DNA from: Streptomyces xanthophaeus | Lineage (GTDB): Bacteria; Actinomycetota; Actinomycetes; Streptomycetales; Streptomycetaceae | Direction of reading: 5' to 3' | Assembly (NCBI RefSeq): GCF_030440515.1 | Contig: NZ_CP076543.1 | Location: forward strand, 1,674,001-1,738,000 | Length of the DNA stretch: 64,000 nt | Shown here: one piece after another, positions 16,081-25,242 of the stretch | How the letters are laid out: each line of letters begins with the position of its first letter | How positions within the stretch are numbered: position 1 is the first letter of the stretch | Program-made: the position numbers and the translations under genes | Notes under the pieces: generated by a model | The model's database searches: none | What the model saw: the letters and a program-made list of their open reading frames with translations, nothing else | What the model was told of the DNA's origin: nothing

Positions 16081-17322
16081 GTGCCCGACGACATCGCCCG
16101 ATGGCTGAACGAGCACGCCAACCCCTTGAGCAGCCTGACCCCCGGCGCGCCGGTGGAGGACCTGAAACCCCTGGGCGAGGCCCTGCGGGGGACACGGATC
16201 GTCGGTCTGGGCGAATCCACCCACGGCACGGGCGAGTTCTTCCGGCTGAAGCACCGCATCGTGGAGTTCCTGGTCCGTGAGGAGGGGTTCACCACCCTCG
16301 CCATGGAGGCCAGCCAGTCCGCCGCCCGCGCGCTCGACGCGTACGTCCGGTACGGCACGGGCGCCCCCGAACGGCTCGTCGCCCGGCTGGGTTTCTGGAC
16401 CTGGCGCACCCGCGAGATGGTCGACCTCGTCGAGTGGCTGCGCGCCCACAACCGCAACCTGCCCGAAGAGCGCCGGGTCCGCTTCGCGGGAACGGATCCC
16501 CAGCTCTGCGCCGACTCGGTCGAGGCCGTCACCGCCTTCCTACGCCGCACGGCGCCCGGTCAGGCCGGGCGCATGGACACCTTGGACGTACTGGCCCGGG
16601 CCCGCCCGGGCTCGCTTCCGGACCCGGACAAGGCCCTGATGCGGCACGCCGAGGAGATCGCCCGCCTCGTCGCGGACCACGCCGGACGGTCGGATCCCGG
16701 CGACGGCGCCGACGAGGCTCTGGAACACGCGCGGATCCTGGTCCGCGCCGCCGACCTGGTGACCCGGCCCTTCGAAGCCCCGGCCGGGGAGGACGCGGTG
16801 TACGCCGCGCGTGACCGCTACATGGCCGAGGCCGTCGCACGGCTCGTGGACGACGACCCCGGCGCGCGCGTCATGGTCTGGGCACACAACGGGCACATCG
16901 CGAAGGGCACGTACGGGGAGCAGGTGCCGGCCCTCGGCAGCAGGCTCCGCGAACGGTACGGCGACGCCTACTACGCGCTGGCCCTCCTCTTCGGCAAGGG
17001 ATCATTCCTGGCCCGCCGCGGCAACGATCTCCAGCGCCCGCCGGCCCGCCACCGCATCGGCACCGGCCTCCGCTCCCTGGAGGCCAGACTCACGCACGCC
17101 GTACCCGGCGACTACTACGCGGACCTCCGCGCCGCGGGTCCCCCCGCCGACGCCGCGCCCTGGCTGCACGCCCCGCACGCACAGCGCAGCTTCGGCGCCA
17201 ACGTCCAGCGGTTCTTCTACCGCTTGAACACGGCCCCGCTCGTCCCGGCCGAGGACTACGACGGCATCGCGTTCGTGGCACGCTCGACCTGCTCCCACCT
17301 GCTGCCCCCGGCGGTGGACTGA
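16081..17322 (+). CDS. Erythromycin esterase family protein
   Basis: 413-aa protein of the erythromycin-esterase-like superfamily. The N-terminal GLGESTHGTGEFFRLKHRIV carries the His and Glu of the family's active site. Further conserved elements are FTTLAMEAS, the VRFAGTDPQ segment and MVWAHNGHIAKG, which gives another essential His. EreA/EreB members hydrolyse the macrolactone of 14-membered macrolides; most genomic members act on unknown substrates. The start GTG 16081 has AGGAGAGG 7 nt upstream. It lies 74 nt behind the lanthipeptide operon on the same strand. Resistance to a macrolide cannot be claimed from sequence alone. Confidence 0.88.
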   Translation: MPDDIARWLNEHANPLSSLTPGAPVEDLKPLGEALRGTRIVGLGESTHGTGEFFRLKHRIVEFLVREEGFTTLAMEASQSAARALDAYVRYGTGAPERLVARLGFWTWRTREMVDLVEWLRAHNRNLPEERRVRFAGTDPQLCADSVEAVTAFLRRTAPGQAGRMDTLDVLARARPGSLPDPDKALMRHAEEIARLVADHAGRSDPGDGADEALEHARILVRAADLVTRPFEAPAGEDAVYAARDRYMAEAVARLVDDDPGARVMVWAHNGHIAKGTYGEQVPALGSRLRERYGDAYYALALLFGKGSFLARRGNDLQRPPARHRIGTGLRSLEARLTHAVPGDYYADLRAAGPPADAAPWLHAPHAQRSFGANVQRFFYRLNTAPLVPAEDYDGIAFVARSTCSHLLPPAVD

Positions 17323-17329
17323 GGTTCTT

Positions 17330-17863
17330 TCACGTCCACAGGTCGAGCGCGGCCTTCAGGGTGAGCTGCCACATCGGTTCGGCACCTGTGCCGAATGCCG
17401 CGGCGAGCCCGTACCCCACGGACGCGTCATAAGGGTCCTGGGCAGGCCCGGACTCGCCCGCCGCTTCCCAGTCGGCCGACACGCGCCCGTCGCCGCTCGA
17501 GGTGAAGACGCCGAGCAGCCGTTCGTCCCGCAGCAGCCGGCTGGTGCCGAGGGAGTCCGGAACCAGCAGGTAGCTGCACTCCCGCGCCCCGGAGACGACC
17601 TCGACCCGGTAGGAGCGCCGGGTCAGGAATCCCTTGGAGGGCCGCAGGGTCTCCTCCGCGCCGTCGACGAGCAGAGTGAGGTGCTCGGGGTCCCGCGTCC
17701 CGATCGGCACATGGCTCTCCGGCACGGTGTGCGGGGCCCGCCGGATCTCGACCGGCGGCAGGCCGTCCCCGCTCACGCCCAGTGTCCCGGCCTCGTGGTC
17801 GAGTTCGATCCGGACCGCGCCGAAGAGCGGATCGTCGGCGGGCACGTACGTGTACGGATTCAT
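17330..17863 (-). CDS. Hypothetical protein, 177 aa
   Basis: 177-aa soluble protein without a domain I recognise. It begins MNPYTYVPADDPLFGAVRIE, and alternating hydrophobic positions suggest a mostly beta fold (VRIELDHEAGTLGVSG, HLTLLVDGAEETLRPS, RSYRVEVVSG). A C-terminal YGLAAAFGTGAEPMWQLTL segment follows. There is no signal peptide or membrane segment. It converges with the erythromycin-esterase gene (7-nt gap) and is transcribed divergently from jetA. ATG 17863 has AAGGG upstream at slightly short spacing. A link with the Wadjet operon is only positional. Confidence 0.75.
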   Translation of the reverse strand: MNPYTYVPADDPLFGAVRIELDHEAGTLGVSGDGLPPVEIRRAPHTVPESHVPIGTRDPEHLTLLVDGAEETLRPSKGFLTRRSYRVEVVSGARECSYLLVPDSLGTSRLLRDERLLGVFTSSGDGRVSADWEAAGESGPAQDPYDASVGYGLAAAFGTGAEPMWQLTLKAALDLWT

Positions 17864-18020
17864 CGGGACCCTTGCCTCCTGCTCACCCTGGTGATCGTCT
17901 TCCCCCAGTCTCGGCCGGACGCGGACGGCCGGTTCTCTTTCCGGCCAGAGGGGCGGGGGCTCTGCAGAAGATCGCCGAACTCCCCGCGTGCCGTCGGTGT
18001 CAGTGCGTAACCTCGATGCC
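17864..18020. promoter_or_regulatory. Divergent promoter region of the 177-aa gene and jetA
   Basis: 157 bp. A perfect hairpin GGCCGG (17927-17932) / CCGGCC (17941-17946) with an 8-nt T-rich loop lies in the middle. TAACCT at 18008-18013 fits a TANNNT -10 box 8 nt before the jetA ATG, and no Shine-Dalgarno precedes that ATG, so jetA may be transcribed as a leaderless mRNA. No matching -35 box is seen. Confidence 0.35.
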
Positions 18021-19655
18021 ATGGGGGCACCCGCACAGAAGTCATTACCGGAGACCGACCGCGACGACACGTGGCAGCGGCTGAACGCATACGCGTACCT
18101 GAGTGCGCCGGAGCGGCTGGAGTACGTCGCCGTCATGCGGGTCTTCTGCGGCACCCTCCTCGCCGACCTCGCGGTGCCGGACGTGCTGACGAAACTGGCC
18201 GAGTCCGGTGGGCCGGCGCTCACCCTGGACGCGGAGACGCTCACCGCCCGGCTGGAACGGCTGGTGCACTGGGGCGCCTTGCTGCGGAGCAGCCATTCGG
18301 TGAAGGCGTCGAGCATCACCGAGTACCAGCGGTCCCGGTCCCGCTACCAGCTGTCGAAGCTGGGCGAGCGGATCCAGCGGGACGCCGACGAGGTCCTGGC
18401 CGGGGCGGATGCGGCCCGCGAGGTGAGCAGCGAGCTGCTGGCGCTGGTCGAGCGCGGGCTGCGCGAGCTGAACGAGCTGGTGCAAAGGCCCGGCGGGGCG
18501 GAGCCGCAGGACGCGCTGGAACGGGTCAGCACGCTGTTCGTCCAGTTCACCGGGTTCGCGGACTCCGTGCGGGACTTCTACGCCTACCTCGGTCAGGTGC
18601 TGGCGCGCTACGACCTGGACAGCGCCGAGTACCAGGGCTTCAAGGAACTGCTGCTCGACTACGTCGAGGCGATCAGGGAGGACGTGGCCTTCCGCGCTCC
18701 TCGTATCGCGTCGGCCCTCGACCTTCTGTGGCCGCACCTCCCCGGCCTCCTGGAGCGTCTCGACGCCCACGCCCGCGGTCTGTCAGGGGTTCCGGGGGCC
18801 GGCGGCCGCTCCGAGGGCCGGGTGCAGCGCAGCCGGGGCCGGGAGACGGCCGACTGGGAGGGGCTGCGCGGCTGGTTCACCGACGTCGACGGACAGGGAA
18901 GCCAGGTCGATCAGCTGCGTGACGCCACCATGCGCGCGCTGCAGTCCTTGCTGACCAACGCCAAGCGGATGCTGCGCTCGGCCTCGGGGGAGATGTCGAG
19001 GCGCAAGGACCTCCTGCGGCTCGCCCGGTGGTTCGACGAGGCGTCTCCGGAGGATGCGCACGACATCGCTGTGGCCGCCTTCGGCCTCTACGGCGCCCGC
19101 CACCTGGGTGTCCCGCCGGCTTCCGACGAAGCGGTTCCCGCGTACACCAGCTGGTGGAACGGCCCGGTGGTCGAGGTACCGGTGGCGCTGCGCGAGCGGG
19201 GCAGCCGCGCGCAGCGGGGCCGGGCGTCCGCCATGGAGGACCACTCGGCGCAGAAGCGGCACCTTCAGGAGGCCGCCCGCGCGCAGGCCGAGGCCAGAAG
19301 GGCGGCCGCGGACGAACTGCGCAGCGCTGCGGGCCGCTTCGCGGACGTACGCCTCACCTCGGCGGCCCTCGGACTGCTGCTGGAACTGCTGGCGACGGCA
19401 CTGGGGAACGCCCGGCTGCGGCGCACGGGGGCCGGGGAAGCCGGCGGAGACCTGGACGAGGCGCCGGAGTTCGGCCTGGAGTCCGCGCAGAGCGAGGATG
19501 CCGAGCTCGGCGTCCGGCTCACCGTACGCCGTTCCTCCGGTGCGAGGACGGTGCTGCACTCCGCCGACGGCGACCTCCTGCTGGACGACCTGGAGCTGGA
19601 GATCGGGCGTGCGTCCGCCTCGGCCGGGCATGAGGCCGAGGCGGGTGTGTCGTGA
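18021..19655 (+). CDS. jetA: Wadjet JetA (type II, TIGR02677/DUF2397 family)
   Basis: 544-aa kleisin-like (MukF-like) subunit of the Wadjet anti-plasmid complex. The start of the conserved domain reads WQRLNAYAYLSAPERLEYVA, then VMRVF. A long helical middle part and an Ala/Glu/Arg-rich coiled region near residues 400-450 (AQKRHLQEAARAQAEARRAA) follow. JetA bridges the JetC ATPase heads. ATG 18021 is chosen; an in-frame GTG at 17988 would add 11 residues. Neither has a good ribosome-binding site. Codon 9 (18045-18047) is TTA, suggesting bldA control. It heads a four-gene operon and its stop overlaps the jetB GTG. Confidence 0.88.
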   Translation: MGAPAQKSLPETDRDDTWQRLNAYAYLSAPERLEYVAVMRVFCGTLLADLAVPDVLTKLAESGGPALTLDAETLTARLERLVHWGALLRSSHSVKASSITEYQRSRSRYQLSKLGERIQRDADEVLAGADAAREVSSELLALVERGLRELNELVQRPGGAEPQDALERVSTLFVQFTGFADSVRDFYAYLGQVLARYDLDSAEYQGFKELLLDYVEAIREDVAFRAPRIASALDLLWPHLPGLLERLDAHARGLSGVPGAGGRSEGRVQRSRGRETADWEGLRGWFTDVDGQGSQVDQLRDATMRALQSLLTNAKRMLRSASGEMSRRKDLLRLARWFDEASPEDAHDIAVAAFGLYGARHLGVPPASDEAVPAYTSWWNGPVVEVPVALRERGSRAQRGRASAMEDHSAQKRHLQEAARAQAEARRAAADELRSAAGRFADVRLTSAALGLLLELLATALGNARLRRTGAGEAGGDLDEAPEFGLESAQSEDAELGVRLTVRRSSGARTVLHSADGDLLLDDLELEIGRASASAGHEAEAGVS

Positions 19656-21013
19656 CGCTTCCTTCGGCGCACGACGTGGCCCTGGCCACCGAACGCCGTG
19701 CCGCCGGGCGGCTGCTGCTCGCCCGTCCTCTGGTGACGTCGGCCGGTCCCTACGCGGACCTGTTCCCCCTGGTACGACGGCACGCCGACTGGCTGGCCAA
19801 GCGGTTCCAGCAGGTGCTCGGCTACCGGCTCCTGGTCGACACCTCCTACGCCAGGCTGTTCAAGGCCGGACTGGGCGCCGGCGCAGGACACCGGCTGGAG
19901 CGGTCCACCGGTGCCGCCTTCACCCCGCGCGCCTACTCCTGTCTCGCGCTCGCGCTGTCCGTGCTCGTGACCGCCCCGGAGCAGATGCTGCTTTCCCAGC
20001 TGGTCGCCGACATCCGGGCCGCAGCGGCCGACGCGGGCGTGAAGCTGGAGGAAACGGGCCGGGCCGTGGAGAAGCGGACTCTGGTCGCCGCCCTTCGCCA
20101 GTTGATCGACTGGGGTGTCCTGACGGAGACCGAAGGCAGTGTGGGGTCGCTCGTGCAGGAGGAAGGCGGCGAGGCGCTGATCACGGTGGACCGGGAGATC
20201 GCCCGGATCATCGTTTCGGGCCCGCTCACGCAGAGCCTGGACGGGGCGGACCTGGTGAGGCGGGCTGCCGACCCCGGATTCGGCGGTCCTCGCACCTATG
20301 TGCGCCGGATGCTCGTGGAAACGCCGGTCGTGTACCTGGACGAGCTGACCGGTGCCGAGCGGGACTGGCTGCGGACCCGGCAACGCAGGGAGGCCCAGGC
20401 GTTCTCCGAGCTCCTCGGGCTGGAGGCCGAGATCCGCGGCGAGGGCGTGGCGCTGGTGGATCCCGAGGAGGAGCTGACCGACCTGCACCTGCCCGGTACC
20501 GGAACCGTCGCCCAGGCTTCGCTCCTCCTGGTGGAGCGCCTCGTGGAACGGCTGCGGCCCGCCCGGCCGGGCCACCCGGCGACGGGAGGGCGGCTCGTCA
20601 TCGGGGTCGCCGTTCCGGACGGCCTCGTGGACGAGCTGCTGGCCGAGCTCGTCACCGAGTACGGGCAGCGCGGCAACTGGCAGCGCGAGCACCTGGAGGA
20701 TCCCGCCTCGCTGCGGAGGGCGGCTCTGGACCTGCTGAGCCGGATGCGGCTGGTGGCGCCCGCCGGCCCGCTCCGTTCCGCCGGCCAGGGGCTGCCCGAG
20801 GGGTACGACGACGCGGTCCCGGAGGGCCGCTCCGTGACCGACGTGCTGGGTGCCCGCGCCGCGGGCACCGCCGACACCACCGCCGGCACCACAGCCGCCG
20901 GCACCGGCTGGACACTCCTCGCCGCGGCCGCTCGCTACGCCACCCACGTCACCGAACGCCGGCCCGCCGGAGCGACACCCGGCATCGACATACAGCAGGA
21001 GCTGCCGCTATGA
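19652..21013 (+). CDS. jetB: Wadjet JetB (type II, TIGR02678/DUF2398 family)
   Basis: 453-aa winged-helix (MukE-like) subunit. Recognisable family segments are ERRAAGRLLLARPLVTSAGP, the RHADWLAKRFQQVLGYRLLV block near residues 45-65, and FTPRAYSCLALALSVLVT. The arginine-rich helix LRTRQRREAQAFSELLGLEA and a long helical C-terminus follow. Known JetB proteins bind JetA as a dimer and clamp DNA. GTG 19652 overlaps the jetA stop (GTGA) and the gene ends in an ATGA overlap with jetC, so the subunits are translated together. Confidence 0.88.
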   Translation: MTLPSAHDVALATERRAAGRLLLARPLVTSAGPYADLFPLVRRHADWLAKRFQQVLGYRLLVDTSYARLFKAGLGAGAGHRLERSTGAAFTPRAYSCLALALSVLVTAPEQMLLSQLVADIRAAAADAGVKLEETGRAVEKRTLVAALRQLIDWGVLTETEGSVGSLVQEEGGEALITVDREIARIIVSGPLTQSLDGADLVRRAADPGFGGPRTYVRRMLVETPVVYLDELTGAERDWLRTRQRREAQAFSELLGLEAEIRGEGVALVDPEEELTDLHLPGTGTVAQASLLLVERLVERLRPARPGHPATGGRLVIGVAVPDGLVDELLAELVTEYGQRGNWQREHLEDPASLRRAALDLLSRMRLVAPAGPLRSAGQGLPEGYDDAVPEGRSVTDVLGARAAGTADTTAGTTAAGTGWTLLAAAARYATHVTERRPAGATPGIDIQQELPL

Positions 21014-24000
21014 CCCCCGGCGCGCACGGCCCCATCCCCCTTCAGCGGTCCTTCACTTCGGCCCGTACGCGCTTCCGCCTGCACCGCGCGGGCATCCTCA
21101 ACGTCTGGCAGTACGACGAACAGGAATTCGACCTCGGCGACGGACGGCTGCTCCTGCGCGGCAAGAACGGGGCAGGCAAGTCCAAGGCGCTGGAGATGCT
21201 GCTCCCGTACCTGCTGGACGGCGACTCCCGCGCGCTGGACGCCACCGGTACGGGCCGCACGAGCCTCGTCTGGCTGATGCTGGACGGCTTCGAGCAGACG
21301 AACCGCCTCGGATACCTGTGGGTCGAGTTCCGCATGACGACGGAGGACGGCGGGGACCGGTACCTGACCCTCGGGGCGGCCGTCCGGGCGTCGAAGTCGA
21401 CGAAGAAGGCCGTACCGGTCTTCTTCGTCACCCCGCTGCGGGTCGGCGAGGACTTCCGTCTGGTCGAGGCGGGCAGGCCCCTGCCGGTCGATCGGCTCAA
21501 GGAGGCCGTCGGCGCGGAGAACGTCACGGACCGTTCCGTCCAGCACCGCTCGCGGGTCGCCCGTGAGCTGTTCGGCATCACCGACACCACGCGGTACCGC
21601 AACCTCACACAGCTCCTGCACCGGCTGCGGCGTCCCACCGTCGGGGACCGGATCGAGTCCGGCGGGGTCGCCTCGCTGCTGAGCGAGACGCTGCCCGGGC
21701 TCGACGACGACGTGGTGGAGAAGGTGGCGCGCAACCTCCACGACCTCGACGCCGTCCGGGAGGAGCTCGGCCGTCTGGAGCGTACCGACCGGGCCCTGCG
21801 CACCTTCCTGGGCATCTACCGCGGCTACCTGTCCGGGGTGCTTCTCAGGGCTGCGGGGAAGGTGGACGAGGAACTGGACGCCCTGGCGCGGCGGCGCCTG
21901 CAGGCCGGGGACGCCGCGAAGCGGACGGGCGCCCTGAAGGGTCAGGAGGCCGAGGCCGAAGCACGTCTGAGCGCGCTGCGCGAGGAGGAGCAGGCCGCCC
22001 GGACCGAACTCGACGCCCTGCGCGCGAGCAGCGCGTACCGCAGTCTGGAGGAGTTGTCCGAGCGCCGGACCACGGTCGCCGCGCTGGACACGGCGGCCGG
22101 AACGTCCTTCGCCGCGCTCACCAAGGCGCACGACACGGAAGCGGGCGCGGCAGACCGCCTGGCCGAGGGCATCGGGCAGCTGGGCGAACGCCTCGGCGAA
22201 CTGGGTACGGATCACCGCGAACTCGTCGTGCAGGCGGAGAAGGCGGGGCTCCCCACGGGCCATCTCGGCGAGACGGTCGGCCTGCCCCGGGCGGACGTGG
22301 CCGGGGCTTCGGCGGCGGAACTCACGGCACCCGACGCGGAGGTCCGCATCGTGCGGCACCGGCGGGTGACCGCCGTGGACGCCACGGCGGCGGAATCCGC
22401 CCTGCGGTCCTGGCAAGGACAGCTGGAGGACGCCGGCACGGTGGTGAAGCACCGGACCCGGCGGGTCCAGGAGGTGGCCGGCCTGGTCGCCCGGGCGGTG
22501 GACGCACGCGGGCGGGCTGCTGCCGCGGATGCCGAGCACGAACGGCTCGAAGGGGAGGCGGAGGATGCTGCGGGCCGCCTCGAAGGGCACCGGGAGAAGG
22601 TGGCCGAGGAGAGCGCGGGCTACCTCCGTCAGGTGGAGGCGTGGCTGGAGCGCCTGCGGGCCGTGGCCGGCCCGGACTGCCCTCCGTTGGACGCGGTCCG
22701 TGCCACGGTCGCCTGTGAGACCTCTCCCCAGGCCCCCTTCGCCGAGCGGGTGCTGCCGCCCGACATCGACGGACAGGCGAAGCGGACCGCACTGACGGTG
22801 CTGGAGCCGTACGGTGCGCGGCTGACCGAACGGCGCGACACCCTCGCGCTGCGCGTCGCCCGCCTCACCGAGGAACGCGACCTCCTGAGCGGGGAGAAGG
22901 AGGAGTGGGAGCGGCGGACCGATCCGGAGCCGCCCGCCCCGTACCACCGCACCGCCGAGCGCGATCCGGGCACCGGAGCGCCCTTCTACCGGCTGGTGGA
23001 CTTCCATGACGACCTGTCCCCCGCCGACCGGGCGGGCCTGGAGGCGGCGCTCGAAGCGAGCGGGGTACTGGACGCCTGGGTGACCTGGGACGGGGCACTC
23101 CTCGACCCCCTGACGCGAGACGTCCTGCTCCAGCCGGGGGCCGTACTGCCGGAGGGACCGACGCTGGCCGCCGCCCTGCGCCCCGCGGCGCAGCCGGACA
23201 CCGGTATCGCGCCCGAGCGGGTCCAGCACCTCCTGTCCGCCGTCGCCCTCGCCCCGGCCCGGGAAGCCACCGCCGCCTGCGCGGTGTTCCACGACGGCAG
23301 CTGGCGCCTCGGTCCCCTGCGCGGCCGCCATGCCAAGGACGGGGCCGAGTACGTGGGCGCCGCCGTACGCGCCGGGACCCGACGCCGGAAGATCGCCGAA
23401 CTGGAAGTCCGGTGGGAGGAGGCGCAGAAGCTGCTGTCCGACCACCGCGGACAGCTCGACGGGCTCGACGCCGTCCGCCGGGGCCTGGCGTCGGCGGAAC
23501 GCGACTTCCCCCGGCCGCAGTCCCTCACCCGCGCCTGGCACGAGCTCGACTCCGGGGAGAGAGACCTTCGGACCGTGACGGCCAGGGCGGCGAAAGCAGC
23601 TCGCCTGGCGGAAGAGGCACGCACCCGGGCCGTGGCCGCCCGCGGTGAGGCGGAGGCGACCGCGACGGCCCACGACCTCCCCACCGACGCCGACGCCCTG
23701 GACCGCGTACGCACCGCCCTCGCCACCCTGCTCGACGGGATCGGACGCATGTGCCGGGCGATCCGCGGCGTGGCCGACGGGCTGGACCGGCACCGGGCCG
23801 ATCGCACCCGGTACGAACGGGCCCACCACGACCGTCTGGAGGCGGCGGAAGGCTACGGCCTGCGGCTCGGCGAGCTGCGCAGGGCCCAGCAGGACCTCCT
23901 TACCCGTGAAGAGGCCATCGGCTCGTCCGAGGAGGAGATCCTCGCCCGCGAGGAGGAGGCCAAGCAGCGCGTCGCAGCCGCCACCGGGGCGCTGCCGGGA

Positions 24001-25242
24001 GCCCGGAGGGGACACGACGACCTCCGCGACCGGAGGATCCGTGCGGAGGAGGACGAGAAGCGAAGCCGCGAACTGCTGCTGGACCGGCAGGCGGCCGTCA
24101 TCGCCGCGGGAAGCACCCTGCGCGGCGCGGTCGGCCGTCCGGAGGTGGTCCGGGGCGCCGCCCTGGACCGTTCCTCCCTGCCCGCGCTGCTGTTGGACGA
24201 CCCCGGCGCGGACGTCCGTGACCGCATCCGGTCCCTGCGCGAGCTGGCCGACGCGGTGCGGGGCGGTCTCGACCGGTCGGGGAAGGAGGTCTCGGACAGC
24301 ACGCTCCTGGGCGGGCACACGGCACTGCGCGACCAGTTGGCCGGCGGGTACGACGCGCAGCTGGAGGAACTGGCCGGGATCAAGATCTGCCGGCTGGTCG
24401 ACGACCACGGCCCGCACGACGTCGCCGTCGTAGGAGAACGCATCGCCGACCGGGCCGCCGAGGCCCGCGGCCGGCTCACCGAGCGTGAGAGCGAGGTCTT
24501 CCAGCGCTTCCTCGCCGGCGAACTCGGCGACCACCTGTCCACACAGGTCGTCACCGCTGCCGGCCTCGTCTCCGCCCTGAACGACACGCTCAGGACCGTG
24601 CGGACCTCGCACGGGCTCGGCGTGGAACTGCAGTGGAAGCTCGACGACGACGTCGACGCCGATGTCCGGGCGGCCGTCGAACTGCTGCGCAGTCCTTCGA
24701 TCCTGCGCACCCGTGAGCAGGGCGAGCAGCTGCGCGAGGTGCTGCAGCGCCGGATCGAGGAGGCCCGCCGGGCCGATCCGTCAGCCGGGTACGCCGCCCA
24801 CCTGCGCACCGCGCTGGACTACCGCGACTGGTTCCGCTTCCACACCTTCGTGGTCGAGGACGCCGCCCCCGGCCGCAGGCGCAGGCTCACCGGACGCACC
24901 GGACTCAGCCAGGGCGAACAGCGCGTGCTCTCCTACCTCGTGCTCTTCGCCGCGGCCGCCGCCCACTTCACGACCCTCGGCGAGTCCGCACCGCACGCTC
25001 CCCGGCTGATCCTCCTGGACGACGCCTTCGCCAAGGTCGACGAGCCCACCCACGGCCGGCTCGGCCGCATCCTCGTCGACCTCGACCTCGACTTCGTCCT
25101 CACCAGCGAGAGGCTCATGGGCAATTGGCCCGAGGTGCCCTCCCTGCACATCTACGAGTGCCTCCGCGACCCGCACGCCCGCGGGGTGGCCACCTTGCAC
25201 TACACCTGGAACGGCCGGCACCGGCGCCTGATGTCCGTATGA
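21010..25242 (+). CDS. jetC: Wadjet JetC, SMC-like ATPase (type II, TIGR02680 family)
   Basis: 1410-aa SMC/MukB-like motor. Walker A GKNGAGKSK is at residues about 51-59. There is a very long central coiled coil with heptad-rich Ala/Glu/Arg runs (about 280-680 and 800-1180), interrupted by a hinge-like part. The ABC signature lies in GLSQGEQRVLSYLVLF near 1298 and Walker B LILLDDAFAKVDE near 1334, then a D-loop and FVLTSERLMG. The family loop-extrudes DNA and presents small circles to JetD. Length is normal, with no frameshift, so the ATPase should be functional. Confidence 0.93.
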   Translation: MTPGAHGPIPLQRSFTSARTRFRLHRAGILNVWQYDEQEFDLGDGRLLLRGKNGAGKSKALEMLLPYLLDGDSRALDATGTGRTSLVWLMLDGFEQTNRLGYLWVEFRMTTEDGGDRYLTLGAAVRASKSTKKAVPVFFVTPLRVGEDFRLVEAGRPLPVDRLKEAVGAENVTDRSVQHRSRVARELFGITDTTRYRNLTQLLHRLRRPTVGDRIESGGVASLLSETLPGLDDDVVEKVARNLHDLDAVREELGRLERTDRALRTFLGIYRGYLSGVLLRAAGKVDEELDALARRRLQAGDAAKRTGALKGQEAEAEARLSALREEEQAARTELDALRASSAYRSLEELSERRTTVAALDTAAGTSFAALTKAHDTEAGAADRLAEGIGQLGERLGELGTDHRELVVQAEKAGLPTGHLGETVGLPRADVAGASAAELTAPDAEVRIVRHRRVTAVDATAAESALRSWQGQLEDAGTVVKHRTRRVQEVAGLVARAVDARGRAAAADAEHERLEGEAEDAAGRLEGHREKVAEESAGYLRQVEAWLERLRAVAGPDCPPLDAVRATVACETSPQAPFAERVLPPDIDGQAKRTALTVLEPYGARLTERRDTLALRVARLTEERDLLSGEKEEWERRTDPEPPAPYHRTAERDPGTGAPFYRLVDFHDDLSPADRAGLEAALEASGVLDAWVTWDGALLDPLTRDVLLQPGAVLPEGPTLAAALRPAAQPDTGIAPERVQHLLSAVALAPAREATAACAVFHDGSWRLGPLRGRHAKDGAEYVGAAVRAGTRRRKIAELEVRWEEAQKLLSDHRGQLDGLDAVRRGLASAERDFPRPQSLTRAWHELDSGERDLRTVTARAAKAARLAEEARTRAVAARGEAEATATAHDLPTDADALDRVRTALATLLDGIGRMCRAIRGVADGLDRHRADRTRYERAHHDRLEAAEGYGLRLGELRRAQQDLLTREEAIGSSEEEILAREEEAKQRVAAATGALPGARRGHDDLRDRRIRAEEDEKRSRELLLDRQAAVIAAGSTLRGAVGRPEVVRGAALDRSSLPALLLDDPGADVRDRIRSLRELADAVRGGLDRSGKEVSDSTLLGGHTALRDQLAGGYDAQLEELAGIKICRLVDDHGPHDVAVVGERIADRAAEARGRLTERESEVFQRFLAGELGDHLSTQVVTAAGLVSALNDTLRTVRTSHGLGVELQWKLDDDVDADVRAAVELLRSPSILRTREQGEQLREVLQRRIEEARRADPSAGYAAHLRTALDYRDWFRFHTFVVEDAAPGRRRRLTGRTGLSQGEQRVLSYLVLFAAAAAHFTTLGESAPHAPRLILLDDAFAKVDEPTHGRLGRILVDLDLDFVLTSERLMGNWPEVPSLHIYECLRDPHARGVATLHYTWNGRHRRLMSV

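Noticed and set aside
19054..25242. About 2000-codon forward frame extending upstream of jetC through jetA and jetB
   Set aside because: The jetC frame happens to stay open through the upstream genes; JetC homology begins at ATG 21010, which overlaps the jetB stop.
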